Shown piece after piece: positions 48,215 through 57,723 of a stretch of DNA of 64,000 nt. The notes below the pieces were generated by a model. The model worked only from the letters and a program-made list of their open reading frames with translations. It was not told the DNA's origin and did no database searches. Position 1 is the stretch's first letter, and each line of letters begins with the position of its first letter. Both the position numbers and the translations under genes were made by a program. The stretch is taken from the NCBI RefSeq assembly GCF_009189165.1, contig NZ_CP045118.1, forward strand, positions 4,340,001 to 4,404,000, in the 5' to 3' direction. This DNA comes from Pseudomonas sp. SCB32. Its GTDB lineage: Bacteria > Pseudomonadota > Gammaproteobacteria > Pseudomonadales > Pseudomonadaceae.

Positions 48215-50515
48215 TTAAAGCAGCGTGAAGCTCTGCTCCTTCACGTTGTCCGAATCCAGGCCGACGTAGACCTTGAACTCGCCGGGCTCAGACGCGTAGC
48301 GCAGCTGGCTGTCGTAGAAGCGCAGGTCTTCCTCGCGGATCGGGAACTGCACCACCTTCGACTCACCCGGCTTGAGCATGATCTTGCTGAAGCCCTTGAG
48401 CTCCTTCACCGGGCGGCTGATCGAAGCGGCGACGTCGCGCAGGTAGAGCTGCACCACGGTCTCGCCGGCGACCTTGCCGGTGTTCTTCACAGTCACGCTA
48501 GCGGTCAGTTGGTCACCCTTCTTCAGCGTGGCGGCCGACATCTTCACATCCGAGACGCTGAAGTCGGTGTAGCTCAGGCCGAAGCCGAAGGGGTACAGCG
48601 GGCCGTTCTGCGAATCGAAATAGCGCGAGGTGTACTTGTTCGGGTGCTCGTGATCGAACGGGCGACCGGTGTTCAGGTGGTTGTAGTAGATCGGCACCTG
48701 ACCCACCGAGCGCGGGAAGGTCATGCTCAGCTTGCCCGCCGGGTTGTAGTCGCCGAACAGCACGTCGGCGATGGCGTTACCACCCTCGGTGCCGCTGAAC
48801 CAGGTTTCCAGGATGGCGTCGGCATTCTCGCTTTCCCAGCGCAGGTCCAACGGGCGTCCGTTCATCAGCACCAGCACCAGCGGCTTGCCAGTGGCCTTGA
48901 GGGCCTTGAGCAGCTCGATCTGGCTCTGCGCGATGTGCAGGTTGGTCTTGCTCGACGCCTCGTGGGCCATGCCCTGGGCCTCGCCGACCACGGCAACCAC
49001 CACGTCGGCCTGCTTCGCCTTGGCCACCGCCTCGTCGATCATCGCCTTCGGGCTGCGGGAGTCGACGCTGACGTCCTCGTTGTATTCGTTGAGGTACTTG
49101 ATGATCTCTTCGTCGTCGGTAACGTTGGCGCCCTTGGCGTAGAGCAGCGCGGCCTTGCCATGGGTCGCCGCACCCATGCCTTCGAGCACGGTCACCGCCT
49201 GGAACGCCTTGCCAGCGGCAGACCAGCTGCCCATCACATCGCGCTTGCTGTCGACCAGCGGGCCGATCAGGGCGATCACGCCGTCACGCTTGAGCGGCAG
49301 CACGCCGTTCTGGTTCTTCAGCAGGACCATGCCCTTGCGCGCGATCTCGCGGGCGTCGGCGCGGTGCAGGCGCTCCTCGGCGTCGGTATCCACCGGGTCG
49401 GTGCCTTGCAGGTAACGGTACGGGTCCTTGAACAGGCCCATGTCCCACTTGGCCGCCAGCACGTCGCGGCAGGCACGGTCGATCTCGGCCTGGCTGATCT
49501 TCCCTGCCTTGAGCAGCTCGGGCATGTGCTTGCCGTAGAGATCGTCGTTCATGTTCATTTCGACGCCGGCGTTGATCGCCAGGCGAGTGGCGTCGCGCTC
49601 GTTGGCGGCCACGCCGTGCTTGATCAGCTCGCCCACCGCGCCGTGGTCGCTCAGGGTCAGGCCCTTGTAGCCCCACTGGCCGCGCAGCAGGTCCTGCAGC
49701 AGCCAGGTGTTGGCGGTGGCGGGTACGCCGTTGATGCTGTTCAGCGACACCATCACCGCACCCGCGCCGGCCTCGATGGCGGCGCGATAAGGTGGCAGGT
49801 AGTCCTGGAACATGCGCTGCGGGCTCATGTCCACGGTGTTGTAGTCCCGGCCACCCTCACCAGCGCCGTACAGGGCGAAGTGCTTGACCCCGGCCATGAT
49901 GGTTTCCGGCTGGTCCAGGCCCTTGCCCTGGTAGCCCTTGACCACTGCGGCGGCGACCTTGCTGGTCAGCCAGGCGTCCTCGCCGAAACCTTCGGAGACG
50001 CGGCCCCAGCGCGGGTCGCGGGCGATGTCGACGGTAGGCGAATAGGTCAGGTTGAGGCCGTCGGCGCTGGCTTCGATGGCCGAAACGCGAGCGCTGCGCT
50101 CGATGGAGGCCAGATCCCAGCTGGCTGCAAGGCCCAGGCCGATGGGGAACACGGTGCGATGGCCGTGGACCACGTCATAGGCGAAGAACAGCGGGATCTT
50201 CAGCCGGCTTTTCATCGCCGCGTCCTGCAGGTCGCGAATGCCCGGGCGCACCACGGTGTTGAACACCGCGCCGGTGGTACCGGCGGCGATCTCTTCCAGC
50301 AGTACCGGCTTGGGATGGTCGGGACCGACGCTGACCAGACGCAGCTGGCCGATCTTCTCTTCCAGCGTCATGCGCTGCATCAGGCTGTCGATGAAAGCAT
50401 CCTTCGACTGTCCGGGCAGCGGCACGGCAGGGCCTTCGGTTGCGCTGAGCAAAGTGCTGTTCAGGCCCAGCAGGAGGCCGAGCCAGCAGATACGGCTGAT
50501 TGGAGTTCTTTTCAT
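48215..50515 (-). CDS. bglX: Periplasmic beta-glucosidase, GH3
   Basis: BglX hydrolyses beta-glucosides and releases glucose. The 766-residue protein has a signal peptide (about residues 1-25), an N-terminal TIM barrel with KGLTLSDHGAVGEL containing the nucleophile Asp290, an alpha/beta sandwich and a C-terminal fibronectin-III-like domain (VTVKNTGKVAGETVVQLYLR). The ATG at 50515 (MKRTPISR) gives the signal peptide; an upstream start would add a basic stretch. It lies close to the glucose-catabolism genes. Confidence 0.95.
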   Translation of the reverse strand: MKRTPISRICWLGLLLGLNSTLLSATEGPAVPLPGQSKDAFIDSLMQRMTLEEKIGQLRLVSVGPDHPKPVLLEEIAAGTTGAVFNTVVRPGIRDLQDAAMKSRLKIPLFFAYDVVHGHRTVFPIGLGLAASWDLASIERSARVSAIEASADGLNLTYSPTVDIARDPRWGRVSEGFGEDAWLTSKVAAAVVKGYQGKGLDQPETIMAGVKHFALYGAGEGGRDYNTVDMSPQRMFQDYLPPYRAAIEAGAGAVMVSLNSINGVPATANTWLLQDLLRGQWGYKGLTLSDHGAVGELIKHGVAANERDATRLAINAGVEMNMNDDLYGKHMPELLKAGKISQAEIDRACRDVLAAKWDMGLFKDPYRYLQGTDPVDTDAEERLHRADAREIARKGMVLLKNQNGVLPLKRDGVIALIGPLVDSKRDVMGSWSAAGKAFQAVTVLEGMGAATHGKAALLYAKGANVTDDEEIIKYLNEYNEDVSVDSRSPKAMIDEAVAKAKQADVVVAVVGEAQGMAHEASSKTNLHIAQSQIELLKALKATGKPLVLVLMNGRPLDLRWESENADAILETWFSGTEGGNAIADVLFGDYNPAGKLSMTFPRSVGQVPIYYNHLNTGRPFDHEHPNKYTSRYFDSQNGPLYPFGFGLSYTDFSVSDVKMSAATLKKGDQLTASVTVKNTGKVAGETVVQLYLRDVAASISRPVKELKGFSKIMLKPGESKVVQFPIREEDLRFYDSQLRYASEPGEFKVYVGLDSDNVKEQSFTLL

Positions 50516-50707
50516 ATGGGCACTCAGCAACCGGCGACAGGCGCCAGCTCGCTGCAGAAGGTTGGAGTATCGATACCGGTTGCGGAGGCCTTTGCCGACG
50601 ATTTCCCCGGGTTTCGCCGTCGGCACGCCTCAACGCGGCACATAAGGTCGTCTCGTGGAAGACGGAAGTCAATCACCGAACGGCTGGAAAGCGCCGATGG
50701 AATGGCA

Positions 50708-51748
50708 TCAATGGTCGCGATTGCGCGCGTTGAACTCCATTTCCTCGAGCATGGCTTCGCGCAGGGCGCGCTCCTCGTCCCACTCTTCTTCCGCCGCTGC
50801 AGCCGGTGGTGTGGCGCTCGCCTCGGGTTCCGCGCCAGGAACAACGGGCACTTCGGTCTCGGCGGGCGCCTGCGCCGCGCCCGCCGGCTGAACCTCGGGC
50901 AGCCCGAAGACGCCGGTGAAATCGGCATCCACGCCATTGTCCTCGGCGTCCGCCGGCGGCAGGTCGATGAGGTCGTCGAAGTCGGTCTTCAGGCCCTGCT
51001 CCATCTCATCCAGCTCGGCGAGCAGGCTGCGGAAACTGGTTTCCTCCGGCTTTTCCTCCGGCGGCGCGGGCTCCGGCTCCTCGCCGGCATCGCGCAGGGC
51101 CTGGTCGGCCAGCGCCTGCAATGACGGCGGGACGTAGTCCTCGTCGTACTCCTCGGGTCCCGGCAGGCTGACCGTTGGCGCCATGTCTTCGAGGATCGGC
51201 TGGGGCTCGGGCTCCATCAGCTTCAGTTCGGCCAGCGGCGGCAGCTCTTCCAGGCTCTTCAGGTTGAAGTAGTCGAGGAAGGTGCGGGTGGTGGCGAGCA
51301 TGGCCGGGCGGCCGGGAACCTCGCGGTAGCCGACGATGCGAATCCACTCGCGCTCCATCAGCGTCTTGACGATCTGGGTGTTCACCGCGACGCCACGGAT
51401 CTCCTCTATCTCGCCACGGGTGATCGGCTGGCGGTAGGCGATTAGCGCCAGGGTCTCCAGCAGTGCACGGGAGTAGCGCTGCGGACGCTCCTCCCACAGA
51501 CGGCCAACCCAGGGGGCGAGCTTTTCCCGTACTTGCAGGCGATAACCGGTGGCTACCTCCTTCAACTCGAAGGCCCGGCCGGCGCAGGACAGCGACAGCA
51601 CCGCCAGCGCATCGCGGAACTGTTGCGGTTCGGGGCGCTCAGCCTCCTCGAACAGCTCGCCGAGGCGTTCCAGCGACAGCGGCTTGCCGGCAGCCAGGAG
51701 GATGCCTTCGAGCAGGGTCGCCAGTTCTTTGGGGTCGGACAGGTTCAT
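50708..51748 (-). CDS. scpB: Segregation and condensation protein B
   Basis: ScpB is a condensin accessory subunit pairing with ScpA and SMC. The first 170 or so residues form the winged-helix core (LEGILLAAGKPLSLERLGELF, YRQPITRGEIEEIRGVAVNT, GRPAMLATTRTFLDYF). The remaining 175 are an acidic, Pro/Glu-rich, probably disordered tail. At 346 residues it is clearly longer than the E. coli or Bacillus proteins. It follows scpA, with a GNAT gene between. The rluB gene, which often follows scpB, is not here. Confidence 0.93.
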   Translation of the reverse strand: MNLSDPKELATLLEGILLAAGKPLSLERLGELFEEAERPEPQQFRDALAVLSLSCAGRAFELKEVATGYRLQVREKLAPWVGRLWEERPQRYSRALLETLALIAYRQPITRGEIEEIRGVAVNTQIVKTLMEREWIRIVGYREVPGRPAMLATTRTFLDYFNLKSLEELPPLAELKLMEPEPQPILEDMAPTVSLPGPEEYDEDYVPPSLQALADQALRDAGEEPEPAPPEEKPEETSFRSLLAELDEMEQGLKTDFDDLIDLPPADAEDNGVDADFTGVFGLPEVQPAGAAQAPAETEVPVVPGAEPEASATPPAAAAEEEWDEERALREAMLEEMEFNARNRDH

Positions 51749-51764
51749 CGAGTCGCTCAGTGGG

Positions 51765-52277
51765 TCAGCCGAAACGGGTAAATGCCGGGTGATAGGCCAC
51801 CTCGCCGCGCACCGCCCGGGCCTGCGCAGTCAGGCGCAGACATTGGCAGTAAGGGGCGGGAATGCCGGGGAATACCAGGCTGTCATCGGCGACGAAGCCG
51901 AAGCGCGCATAGTAAGCCGGATCGCCCACCAGCACACAGCCGGCCACGCCTTCGGCGCGCAGTTGCTCCAGGCAGGCCTGCGCCAGTGCGGCGCCGATGC
52001 CGGCCTTCTGCCGCGCCGGCAGCACCGCCAACGGGCCCAGGCCCAGCCAGCCGATGGATTTACCGTCGATGGTCACTGTCGAGGCCGCCAGGTAGCCGAC
52101 CACTTCACCAGCGTCCTCGGCTACCAGCGCCAGGCTGAGCGCGCCTTCCTCGCGCAGGGCCTGCACCAGCAGGTGCTCGGTCTGCCGGCTGTGCGGATGA
52201 TCGGCAAAGGCCGCACGCAGCAGGGCGTCGATGGCGGCGTGGTCGCCGGGTTGTTCAGAGCGAATCATCAAGTTCAT
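51765..52277 (-). CDS. GNAT-family N-acetyltransferase
   Basis: A 170-residue acetyltransferase with the acetyl-CoA motif LGPLAVLPARQKAGIGAAL, and a C-terminal AYYARFGFVADDSLVFPG. This resembles YhbS-type predicted acetyltransferases. It overlaps scpA by 23 bp (or 14 bp if the second ATG at 52268 is used) and lies 16 bp before scpB, so all three are one transcript. Target unknown. Confidence 0.86.
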   Translation of the reverse strand: MNLMIRSEQPGDHAAIDALLRAAFADHPHSRQTEHLLVQALREEGALSLALVAEDAGEVVGYLAASTVTIDGKSIGWLGLGPLAVLPARQKAGIGAALAQACLEQLRAEGVAGCVLVGDPAYYARFGFVADDSLVFPGIPAPYCQCLRLTAQARAVRGEVAYHPAFTRFG

Positions 52278-53196
52278 CGAGCGTTGGCTCCGGAGGCTCC
52301 ATTTCCTTGGGCTCGAAGGCGCCCTCGCCTTCGTCCTGTACCGCTTCGGTGGAAGGCGCGCCTTCCGTGGTCTCGGTGCGGGCGCGCACGTGGATCGGCG
52401 CGAAGGCGGCGTTCTGCACCAGTTCCACCAGTTGCTCCTTCACCAGCTCCAGCACGGCCATGAAGGTCACCACCACACCGAGCTTGCCCTCCTCGACCCG
52501 GAACAGGCTGATGAAGGGCACGAAGCCCGCGCCCTTGAGGCGTTCGAGGATTTCAGTCATGCGCTCGCGGGTGGAGAGCATCTCGCGGGTGACCTGGTGG
52601 CTCTCGAACAGGTCCGCGCGGCGCAGCACCTCGGCCATGCACAGCATCAGCTCCTGCATGTCGACGTCGGGCAGCAGCTTGCGCGCCCGCGCATCCGGGG
52701 CGGCGACGCTGGGCAGGATGATGTCGCGGCCCAGGCGCGGCAGGGTGTCGAGGTCCTCGGCGGCCTTCTTGAAGCGCTCGTATTCCTGGAGGCGTCGGAT
52801 CAGCTCGGCGCGCGGGTCATCCTCTTCTTCCTCGGCCTCCGCCGACCGCGGCAGCAGCATGCGCGACTTGATCTCGGCGAGCATGGCGGCCATCACCAGG
52901 TACTCGGCGGCTAGTTCCAGGCGCACCGATTTCATCAGCTCGACGTAGCCCATGTACTGGCGAGTGATTTCCGCCACCGGGATGTCGAGGATGTTGATGT
53001 TCTGCTTGCGGATCAGGTAGAGCAGCAGGTCGAGCGGGCCTTCGAAGGCTTCGAGGAAAACTTCCAGGGCGTCCGGCGGGATGTACAGGTCCTGCGGCAG
53101 CTCGGTCAGGGCCTCGCCGTAGACCAGCGCCAGCTGTACCGGGGCCCGGTATTCGGTGGCGCTGGATGGATCGTCCGGCTCGGTCAGGTCACTCAT
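52255..53196 (-). CDS. scpA: Segregation and condensation protein A
   Basis: ScpA is the kleisin of the Smc-ScpAB complex that compacts and segregates the chromosome. The 313-residue protein has N-terminal FEGPLDLLLYLIRKQNINILDIPVAEI and C-terminal winged-helix sequences, with an acidic tail. Its 3' end overlaps the GNAT gene. A 536-bp repeat-rich spacer lies upstream. Confidence 0.94.
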   Translation of the reverse strand: MSDLTEPDDPSSATEYRAPVQLALVYGEALTELPQDLYIPPDALEVFLEAFEGPLDLLLYLIRKQNINILDIPVAEITRQYMGYVELMKSVRLELAAEYLVMAAMLAEIKSRMLLPRSAEAEEEEDDPRAELIRRLQEYERFKKAAEDLDTLPRLGRDIILPSVAAPDARARKLLPDVDMQELMLCMAEVLRRADLFESHQVTREMLSTRERMTEILERLKGAGFVPFISLFRVEEGKLGVVVTFMAVLELVKEQLVELVQNAAFAPIHVRARTETTEGAPSTEAVQDEGEGAFEPKEMEPPEPTLDELDDSL

Positions 53197-53732
53197 CGGC
53201 CACTCGTCAGGCTCTTGGGGGAGATATAGGCGGCATTATCCCTGCTTTTGCCGGCGGTGGGTGGGGGAAATGGCGGAAGGGATGGGCGGTGTCACATCAC
53301 GCGGTGGTGATGCTCTTCGTAGGAGCGACGGGGGCGCCTAGCTCTTGTCCGCGAATTCCCGCCGCCATTTCCGTGTTGCAGGACCAACGCCACCGCGGAA
53401 GCCGGCGTGGCACTATGGAGCCAGCCTGTCAGTGAGAGTTCCGCCGCGATGGATTTCGCGGACAAGGTCCTACATTGTTTCTGGGTCCCCGCGTTCGCGG
53501 GGAAGACGATTGCGGAGCGCGGTGCACGACATCGTCACTCCCGCGAACGCGGGAGCCCAAAAGACAGTTGCTCCTACGTGGTTTCTGGGTGATCCCCCTT
53601 CGGGCCAGCGCAAGCGCTGTTCGCGATGAAGCCGCGCCCCGCGTTCAGGGGGATGACGCAAAGGAACTCGCCCCGTCACTCCCGCGAACGCGGGAGCCCA
53701 AAGACATTCGCGCCTACGGGCAGGGACAGTCT
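53197..53732. repeat. Repeat-rich non-coding spacer
   Basis: This 536-bp stretch has no credible gene. It holds two copies of CCCGCGAACGCGGGAGCCCA (near 53540-53559 and 53680-53699), a related inverted CCCCGCGTTCGCGGGG at 53489-53504, fragments of the GTAGGAGCGA repeat (53320) and a GTGATCCCCCTTCGGG segment (53591) that is also found near 25782. Short open frames here are repeat translations. Confidence 0.7.
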
Positions 53733-54947
53733 TCAGCGGTAGGACAACCCCATGGCATGGCGCACTTCCACCAGCGTTTCGCGGGCGGTCTCGCGGGCAT
53801 GCTCGGCGCCTTCGGCGAGGATGCTGCGCACCAGCTCCGGGTTGTCCTCGTAGTCCAGCGCGCGCTCCTGGATCGGCGCCAGTTCCTGCTGGATCGACTC
53901 GATCAGCGGCCGCTTGCAGTCCAGGCAGCCGATGCCGGCGCTGCGGCAACCCTCCTGCACCCACTGCCGGCAGCCGCTGTCGGAATAGATCAGATGCCAC
54001 TGCCACACCGGGCAGCGCTCGGGGTCGCCCGGATCATTGCGATGGACCCTTGCAGGGTCGGTGGGCATCCGCGCGATCTTTTCCTCCACCTCCGCCGGAC
54101 TGTCGCGCAGGGCGACTGTATTGCCGTGGGACTTGGACATCTTGTGGCCATCCAGCCCCGGCATCTTCGGGGCGTGACTGACCAGGGTCTGCGGCTCGGG
54201 CAACAGCAGCCGGCTGCTGCCTTCGAGGTAGCCGAACAGCCGCTCGCGGTCACCCAGGGTCAGATTCTGCTGCTCCTTGAGCAACGCCCGCGCGGTCTCC
54301 AGCGCCTCGCCGTCACCCTGCTCCTGCCAGGTACGGCGCAGGCTGGAGTAGAGCTTGCCGGTCTTCTTGCCGAGGCGACCGATGGCGGTCTGCACCCGCT
54401 CCTCGAAGTCGTCCTCGCCACCGTACAGATGGTTGAAGCGGCGGGCGATCTCGCGGCTGAACTCGACGTGGGCGAACTGATCGGACCCCACCGGCACCCA
54501 GCCGGCGCGATAGATCAGGATGTCCGCCGCCTGCAGCAGTGGATAGCCGAGGAAGCCGTAGGTCGAGAGGTCCTTGTGGTTGAGCTTTTCCTGCAGCTCC
54601 TTATAGGTCGGCACCCGCTCCAGCCAGGACAGCGGGCAGATCATCGACAGCAGCAGGTGCAGCTCGGCGTGCTCGGGCACCTGGGACTGGATGAACAGGG
54701 TCGCCGCGCTGGGGCTGACACCCACCGCCAGCCAGTCGATGGCCATGTCACGCACATGCTGGCGGATGCCCTCGGTCTCGTCGTACTCGGTGGTCAGGGC
54801 ATGCCAATCGACGATGGAGAAGAAACACTCGTACTCGTGCTGCAGCTTCACCCAGTTCTGCAGCACGCCGTGGTAATGCCCCAGGTGCAGGCGGCCGGTG
54901 GGGCGCATGCCGGACAGCACGCGGCGTTGGGAATCGACGCTGGCCAA
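53733..54947 (-). CDS. trpS: Tryptophanyl-tRNA synthetase, Fe-S-motif type
   Basis: A 404-residue class I synthetase charging tRNA-Trp. It has HLGHYHG (HIGH-type) near residue 20 and GHKMSKSHGN (KMSKS). Near the C-terminus cysteines occur as C-x21-C-x6-C-x2-C (ERCPVW to GIGCLDCK), close to the C-x22-C-x6-C-x2-C motif that binds [4Fe-4S] in Thermotoga TrpRS. The start is TTG at 54947, because the first ATG would remove the beta strand before HLGH; AGG lies 7 bases upstream. Confidence 0.92.
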   Translation of the reverse strand: MASVDSQRRVLSGMRPTGRLHLGHYHGVLQNWVKLQHEYECFFSIVDWHALTTEYDETEGIRQHVRDMAIDWLAVGVSPSAATLFIQSQVPEHAELHLLLSMICPLSWLERVPTYKELQEKLNHKDLSTYGFLGYPLLQAADILIYRAGWVPVGSDQFAHVEFSREIARRFNHLYGGEDDFEERVQTAIGRLGKKTGKLYSSLRRTWQEQGDGEALETARALLKEQQNLTLGDRERLFGYLEGSSRLLLPEPQTLVSHAPKMPGLDGHKMSKSHGNTVALRDSPAEVEEKIARMPTDPARVHRNDPGDPERCPVWQWHLIYSDSGCRQWVQEGCRSAGIGCLDCKRPLIESIQQELAPIQERALDYEDNPELVRSILAEGAEHARETARETLVEVRHAMGLSYR

Positions 54948-55049
54948 AGATCAACCTCGCAGAGTCATCGAACGAAGTGCGCAGTATAGGCGCCGGGCCT
55001 GCTCACGAACGGCTGCGTTGAACGGGCTCGCGAACTCGTGAACCAGCCC

Positions 55050-55679
55050 TCAGGCGCTGACCATGAACGGCTCGGGGTCGCCGCAACCGACGCGCACCAC
55101 CACCGGGTCTTCGTCGGTCAGCGCGATCACCGTGGACGCCTCGCCGCCGCCGTAGCCGCCATCGATGATCAGGTCCACCAGGTGCTCCAGCTGGTCACGC
55201 ATCTCGTACGGGTCGTTCAGCGGCTCGGTCTGCCCCGGCAGGATCAGGCTGACGCTCATCAGCGGCTCGCCCAGCTCCTCCAGCAGCGCCAGGGCAATGG
55301 GGCAGCTCGGCACCCGCAGGCCGATGGTGCGACGCTTGGGGTGCAGCAGCATGCGCGGTACTTCGCGGGTGGCGTTGAGGATGAAGGTGTAGGGCCCCGG
55401 GGTATGCGCCTTGAGCAGGCGGAACAGGCCGGTGTCGACCTTGGCGTAGAGCCCCAGTTCGGAAAGGTCGCGGCAGACCAGGGTGAAGTTGTGCTTGTCG
55501 TCCAGCCGGCGGATGTGGCGGATGCGCTCCACCGCCGACTTTTCGCCGATCCGGCAGCCCAGTGCGTAGGAGGAGTCGGTGGGATAGGCGATCACGCCGC
55601 CCTGGCGGACGATTTCCACCGCCTGCTTGATCAGGCGCGACTGGGGGTTCTCCGGGTGGACCTGAAAGAACTGGCTCAT
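55050..55679 (-). CDS. yciO: YciO-type Sua5/YrdC domain protein
   Basis: A 209-residue protein of the Sua5/YciO/YrdC family. The N-terminus MSQFFQVHPENPQSRLIKQA and IAYPTDSSYALGC closely match E. coli YciO, not TsaC or Sua5. It should bind ATP and threonyl-derived ligands, but whether it makes threonylcarbamoyl-AMP in cells is doubtful. Its ATG overlaps the rnm stop by four bases, the same pairing as in E. coli. Confidence 0.92.
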   Translation of the reverse strand: MSQFFQVHPENPQSRLIKQAVEIVRQGGVIAYPTDSSYALGCRIGEKSAVERIRHIRRLDDKHNFTLVCRDLSELGLYAKVDTGLFRLLKAHTPGPYTFILNATREVPRMLLHPKRRTIGLRVPSCPIALALLEELGEPLMSVSLILPGQTEPLNDPYEMRDQLEHLVDLIIDGGYGGGEASTVIALTDEDPVVVRVGCGDPEPFMVSA

Positions 55680-56551
55680 TGAGTCTCCTTGTTCCCTAGG
55701 GCGTTGTCCGCATTGGCAAAACGCGGCCAGAGCGGCGACAGGTCGTCCGGCACCGCGCGGTACAGGCCCAGTTCGGACCAGTCGCTGGGGCCGTGGAAAT
55801 CGCTGCCGGCGGTGACCATCAGGCCGAACTCGCGGGCGATGATGCTGAGCACGCCAACCTGCTCCGCCGGTTGCGGGCCGTTGACCACCTCGATGGCGTG
55901 GCCACCGGCGGCGATGAAGTCGGCGACCAGCTTGCGCCGCTTGGTGCGCGTGAAATCGTATTGGTAGGGATGCGCCAGGCTGATCCAGGCACCGGCGGCG
56001 CGCAGGGTACCGACCGCGTCGGCGAGGGCTGGCCAGTGCTGCTTGACGTCGCCCAGCTTGCCGGCGCCCAGCCACTTGCGGAAAGCTTCGGCGCGGTCGC
56101 TGACGTAGCCCTGGCGCAGCAGGTACTCGGCGAAATGCGGGCGCGCCGGGGCATTCTCACTGTCGCCCAGTTCACGCTGCACCGCCCGCGCGCCCTCGAA
56201 GGCGCCCGGCATGCCCTTGGCCTCCAGGCGCCGGCCGATCTCCTCGGCGCGGGTCCAGCGGGCGCGATGCAGGTCGTCGAGGGCCTTGACCAGCGATTCG
56301 GCCTGCGAATCGAAGCCATAGCCCAGTACATGGATGGTCGCGCCACCCCAGGTGCAGGACAGCTCGACGCCGTCGACCAGTTCCATGCCCAGCTGACGCG
56401 CGGCTTCCCGGGCTTCGGGGAGCCCGTCGAGGGTGTCGTGGTCGGTCAGCGCCAGCACACGCACGCCGCGCCCATGAGCGCGTTCGACCAGGGCCGTCGG
56501 GCTGAGGAGTCCGTCGGACGCGGTGCTGTGGCAGTGCAAATCGACTCGCAT
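55676..56551 (-). CDS. rnm: RNase AM, PHP-domain 5'-3' exonuclease
   Basis: A 291-residue PHP-domain metalloenzyme with DLHCHSTASDG, LTDHDTLDGL and later ISLAHPYQYDF and GSDFHGPS metal-ligand motifs. This is the YciV/TrpH group, which matures 5' ends of 5S/23S rRNA and removes nucleotides from RNA. It is followed by yciO. Confidence 0.92.
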   Translation of the reverse strand: MRVDLHCHSTASDGLLSPTALVERAHGRGVRVLALTDHDTLDGLPEAREAARQLGMELVDGVELSCTWGGATIHVLGYGFDSQAESLVKALDDLHRARWTRAEEIGRRLEAKGMPGAFEGARAVQRELGDSENAPARPHFAEYLLRQGYVSDRAEAFRKWLGAGKLGDVKQHWPALADAVGTLRAAGAWISLAHPYQYDFTRTKRRKLVADFIAAGGHAIEVVNGPQPAEQVGVLSIIAREFGLMVTAGSDFHGPSDWSELGLYRAVPDDLSPLWPRFANADNALGNKETQ

Positions 56552-56721
56552 GCGGGGTTCCGTAGGAAGGGGGACGGCTACTTTCTGTATAGACGCTTAT
56601 GCGCACCGGCTCTCACGGTAATCCGTTGAAACCATGACGCGGCACGGCGTTGGGCGGATGAGGCTTTCAGTTCACCCACAGGTTGGTATTATGCCGGCTC
56701 TACTGGGCTCTGGCTGCCGTA

Positions 56722-57315
56722 ATGAAGCAATTCATCGATTTCATCCCCCTCATCCTGTTCTTCCTCGTCTACAAGCTCGACCCGCGCACCGTCGAGTTCG
56801 CCGGCCAGAGCTTCTCGGTCGGCGGCATCTACAGCGCTACCGCCATGCTGATCGCCGCCTCCGTGGTGGTCTACGGTGCCCTGCTGATCAAGCAGCGCAG
56901 GCTCGACAAGGGCCAATGGGTCACCCTTGCCGCCTGCCTGTTGTTCGGCGGCATGACCCTGGCGTTCCACAGCGAGACCTTCCTCAAGTGGAAGGCGCCG
57001 GTGGTGAACTGGCTGTTCGCCCTGGCCTTCGCCGGCAGCCACTTCATTGGTGGCCAGCCGCTGATCCAGCGGATCATGGGCCATGCGGTGCACCTCACCG
57101 ACTCCCTCTGGGCGAAGCTGAACGTCGCCTGGGTGCTGTTCTTCCTGATCTGCGGCTGTGTCCAGCTGTTCGTCGCCTTTACCTTCCAGAGCATCTGGGT
57201 GGACTTCAAGGTGTTCGGCAGCCTGGGCATGACCCTGCTGTTCCTGATCGGCCAGGGCGTGTTCCTGGCCCGCCACATGCACGATGAACCTACCGGCGAA
57301 AAACCCAAGGACTGA
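56722..57315 (+). CDS. yciB: YciB, inner-membrane septation/cell-envelope protein
   Basis: A 197-residue protein with five membrane helices, matching YciB/IspZ ([18 protein letters not shown] and [16 protein letters not shown]). It helps septum and envelope biogenesis. The ATG at 56722 starts the first helix; an upstream in-frame ATG at 56683 has no family sequence. yciI starts 1 bp later. Confidence 0.94.
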   Translation: MKQFIDFIPLILFFLVYKLDPRTVEFAGQSFSVGGIYSATAMLIAASVVVYGALLIKQRRLDKGQWVTLAACLLFGGMTLAFHSETFLKWKAPVVNWLFALAFAGSHFIGGQPLIQRIMGHAVHLTDSLWAKLNVAWVLFFLICGCVQLFVAFTFQSIWVDFKVFGSLGMTLLFLIGQGVFLARHMHDEPTGEKPKD

Positions 57316-57316
57316 C

Positions 57317-57616
57317 ATGCTCTACGCGATCATTGCCCGTGATATCACCGCTTCCCAAGAACGCCGCCTGGCCACTCGCCCCGCGCACATCGCCCGCCTC
57401 GAGCAACTGAAGGAAGAAGGCCGCCTGGTACTGGCCGGCCCGCACCCGGCGATCGACAGCAACGACCCGGGCGCCGCCGGCTTCACCGGCAGCCTGATCG
57501 TCGCCGAGTTCGAATCCCTGGCCGCTGCCCAGGCCTGGGCTGACGCCGACCCTTACCGCGCCGCCGGCGTCTATGCCGACGTCGTGGTCAAGCCGTTCAA
57601 GAAAGTCCTGCCGTAA
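57317..57616 (+). CDS. yciI: YciI-family protein
   Basis: A 99-residue ferredoxin-like fold of the YciI family, with the conserved His-Asp pair in the [15 protein letters not shown] and [19 protein letters not shown] regions. The function is not firmly known; family members include dehalogenase-like and cleavage enzymes. It is coupled to yciB. Confidence 0.92.
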   Translation: MLYAIIARDITASQERRLATRPAHIARLEQLKEEGRLVLAGPHPAIDSNDPGAAGFTGSLIVAEFESLAAAQAWADADPYRAAGVYADVVVKPFKKVLP

Positions 57617-57723
57617 CCGCGCCACCCCTTGCAGCCCCGCGGCAGGGACGTTCGCGGGGAATCGCAGCCGGACACCGCCGGGAAGGCCGTGGACGGCGGT
57701 ACATCATCGAACAAGGAGTCCCG

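Noticed and set aside
53480..53730. Repeats resembling a CRISPR array
   Set aside because: Only two copies of the main unit, unequal spacing and palindromic units typical of intergenic REP-like repeats; no cas genes.
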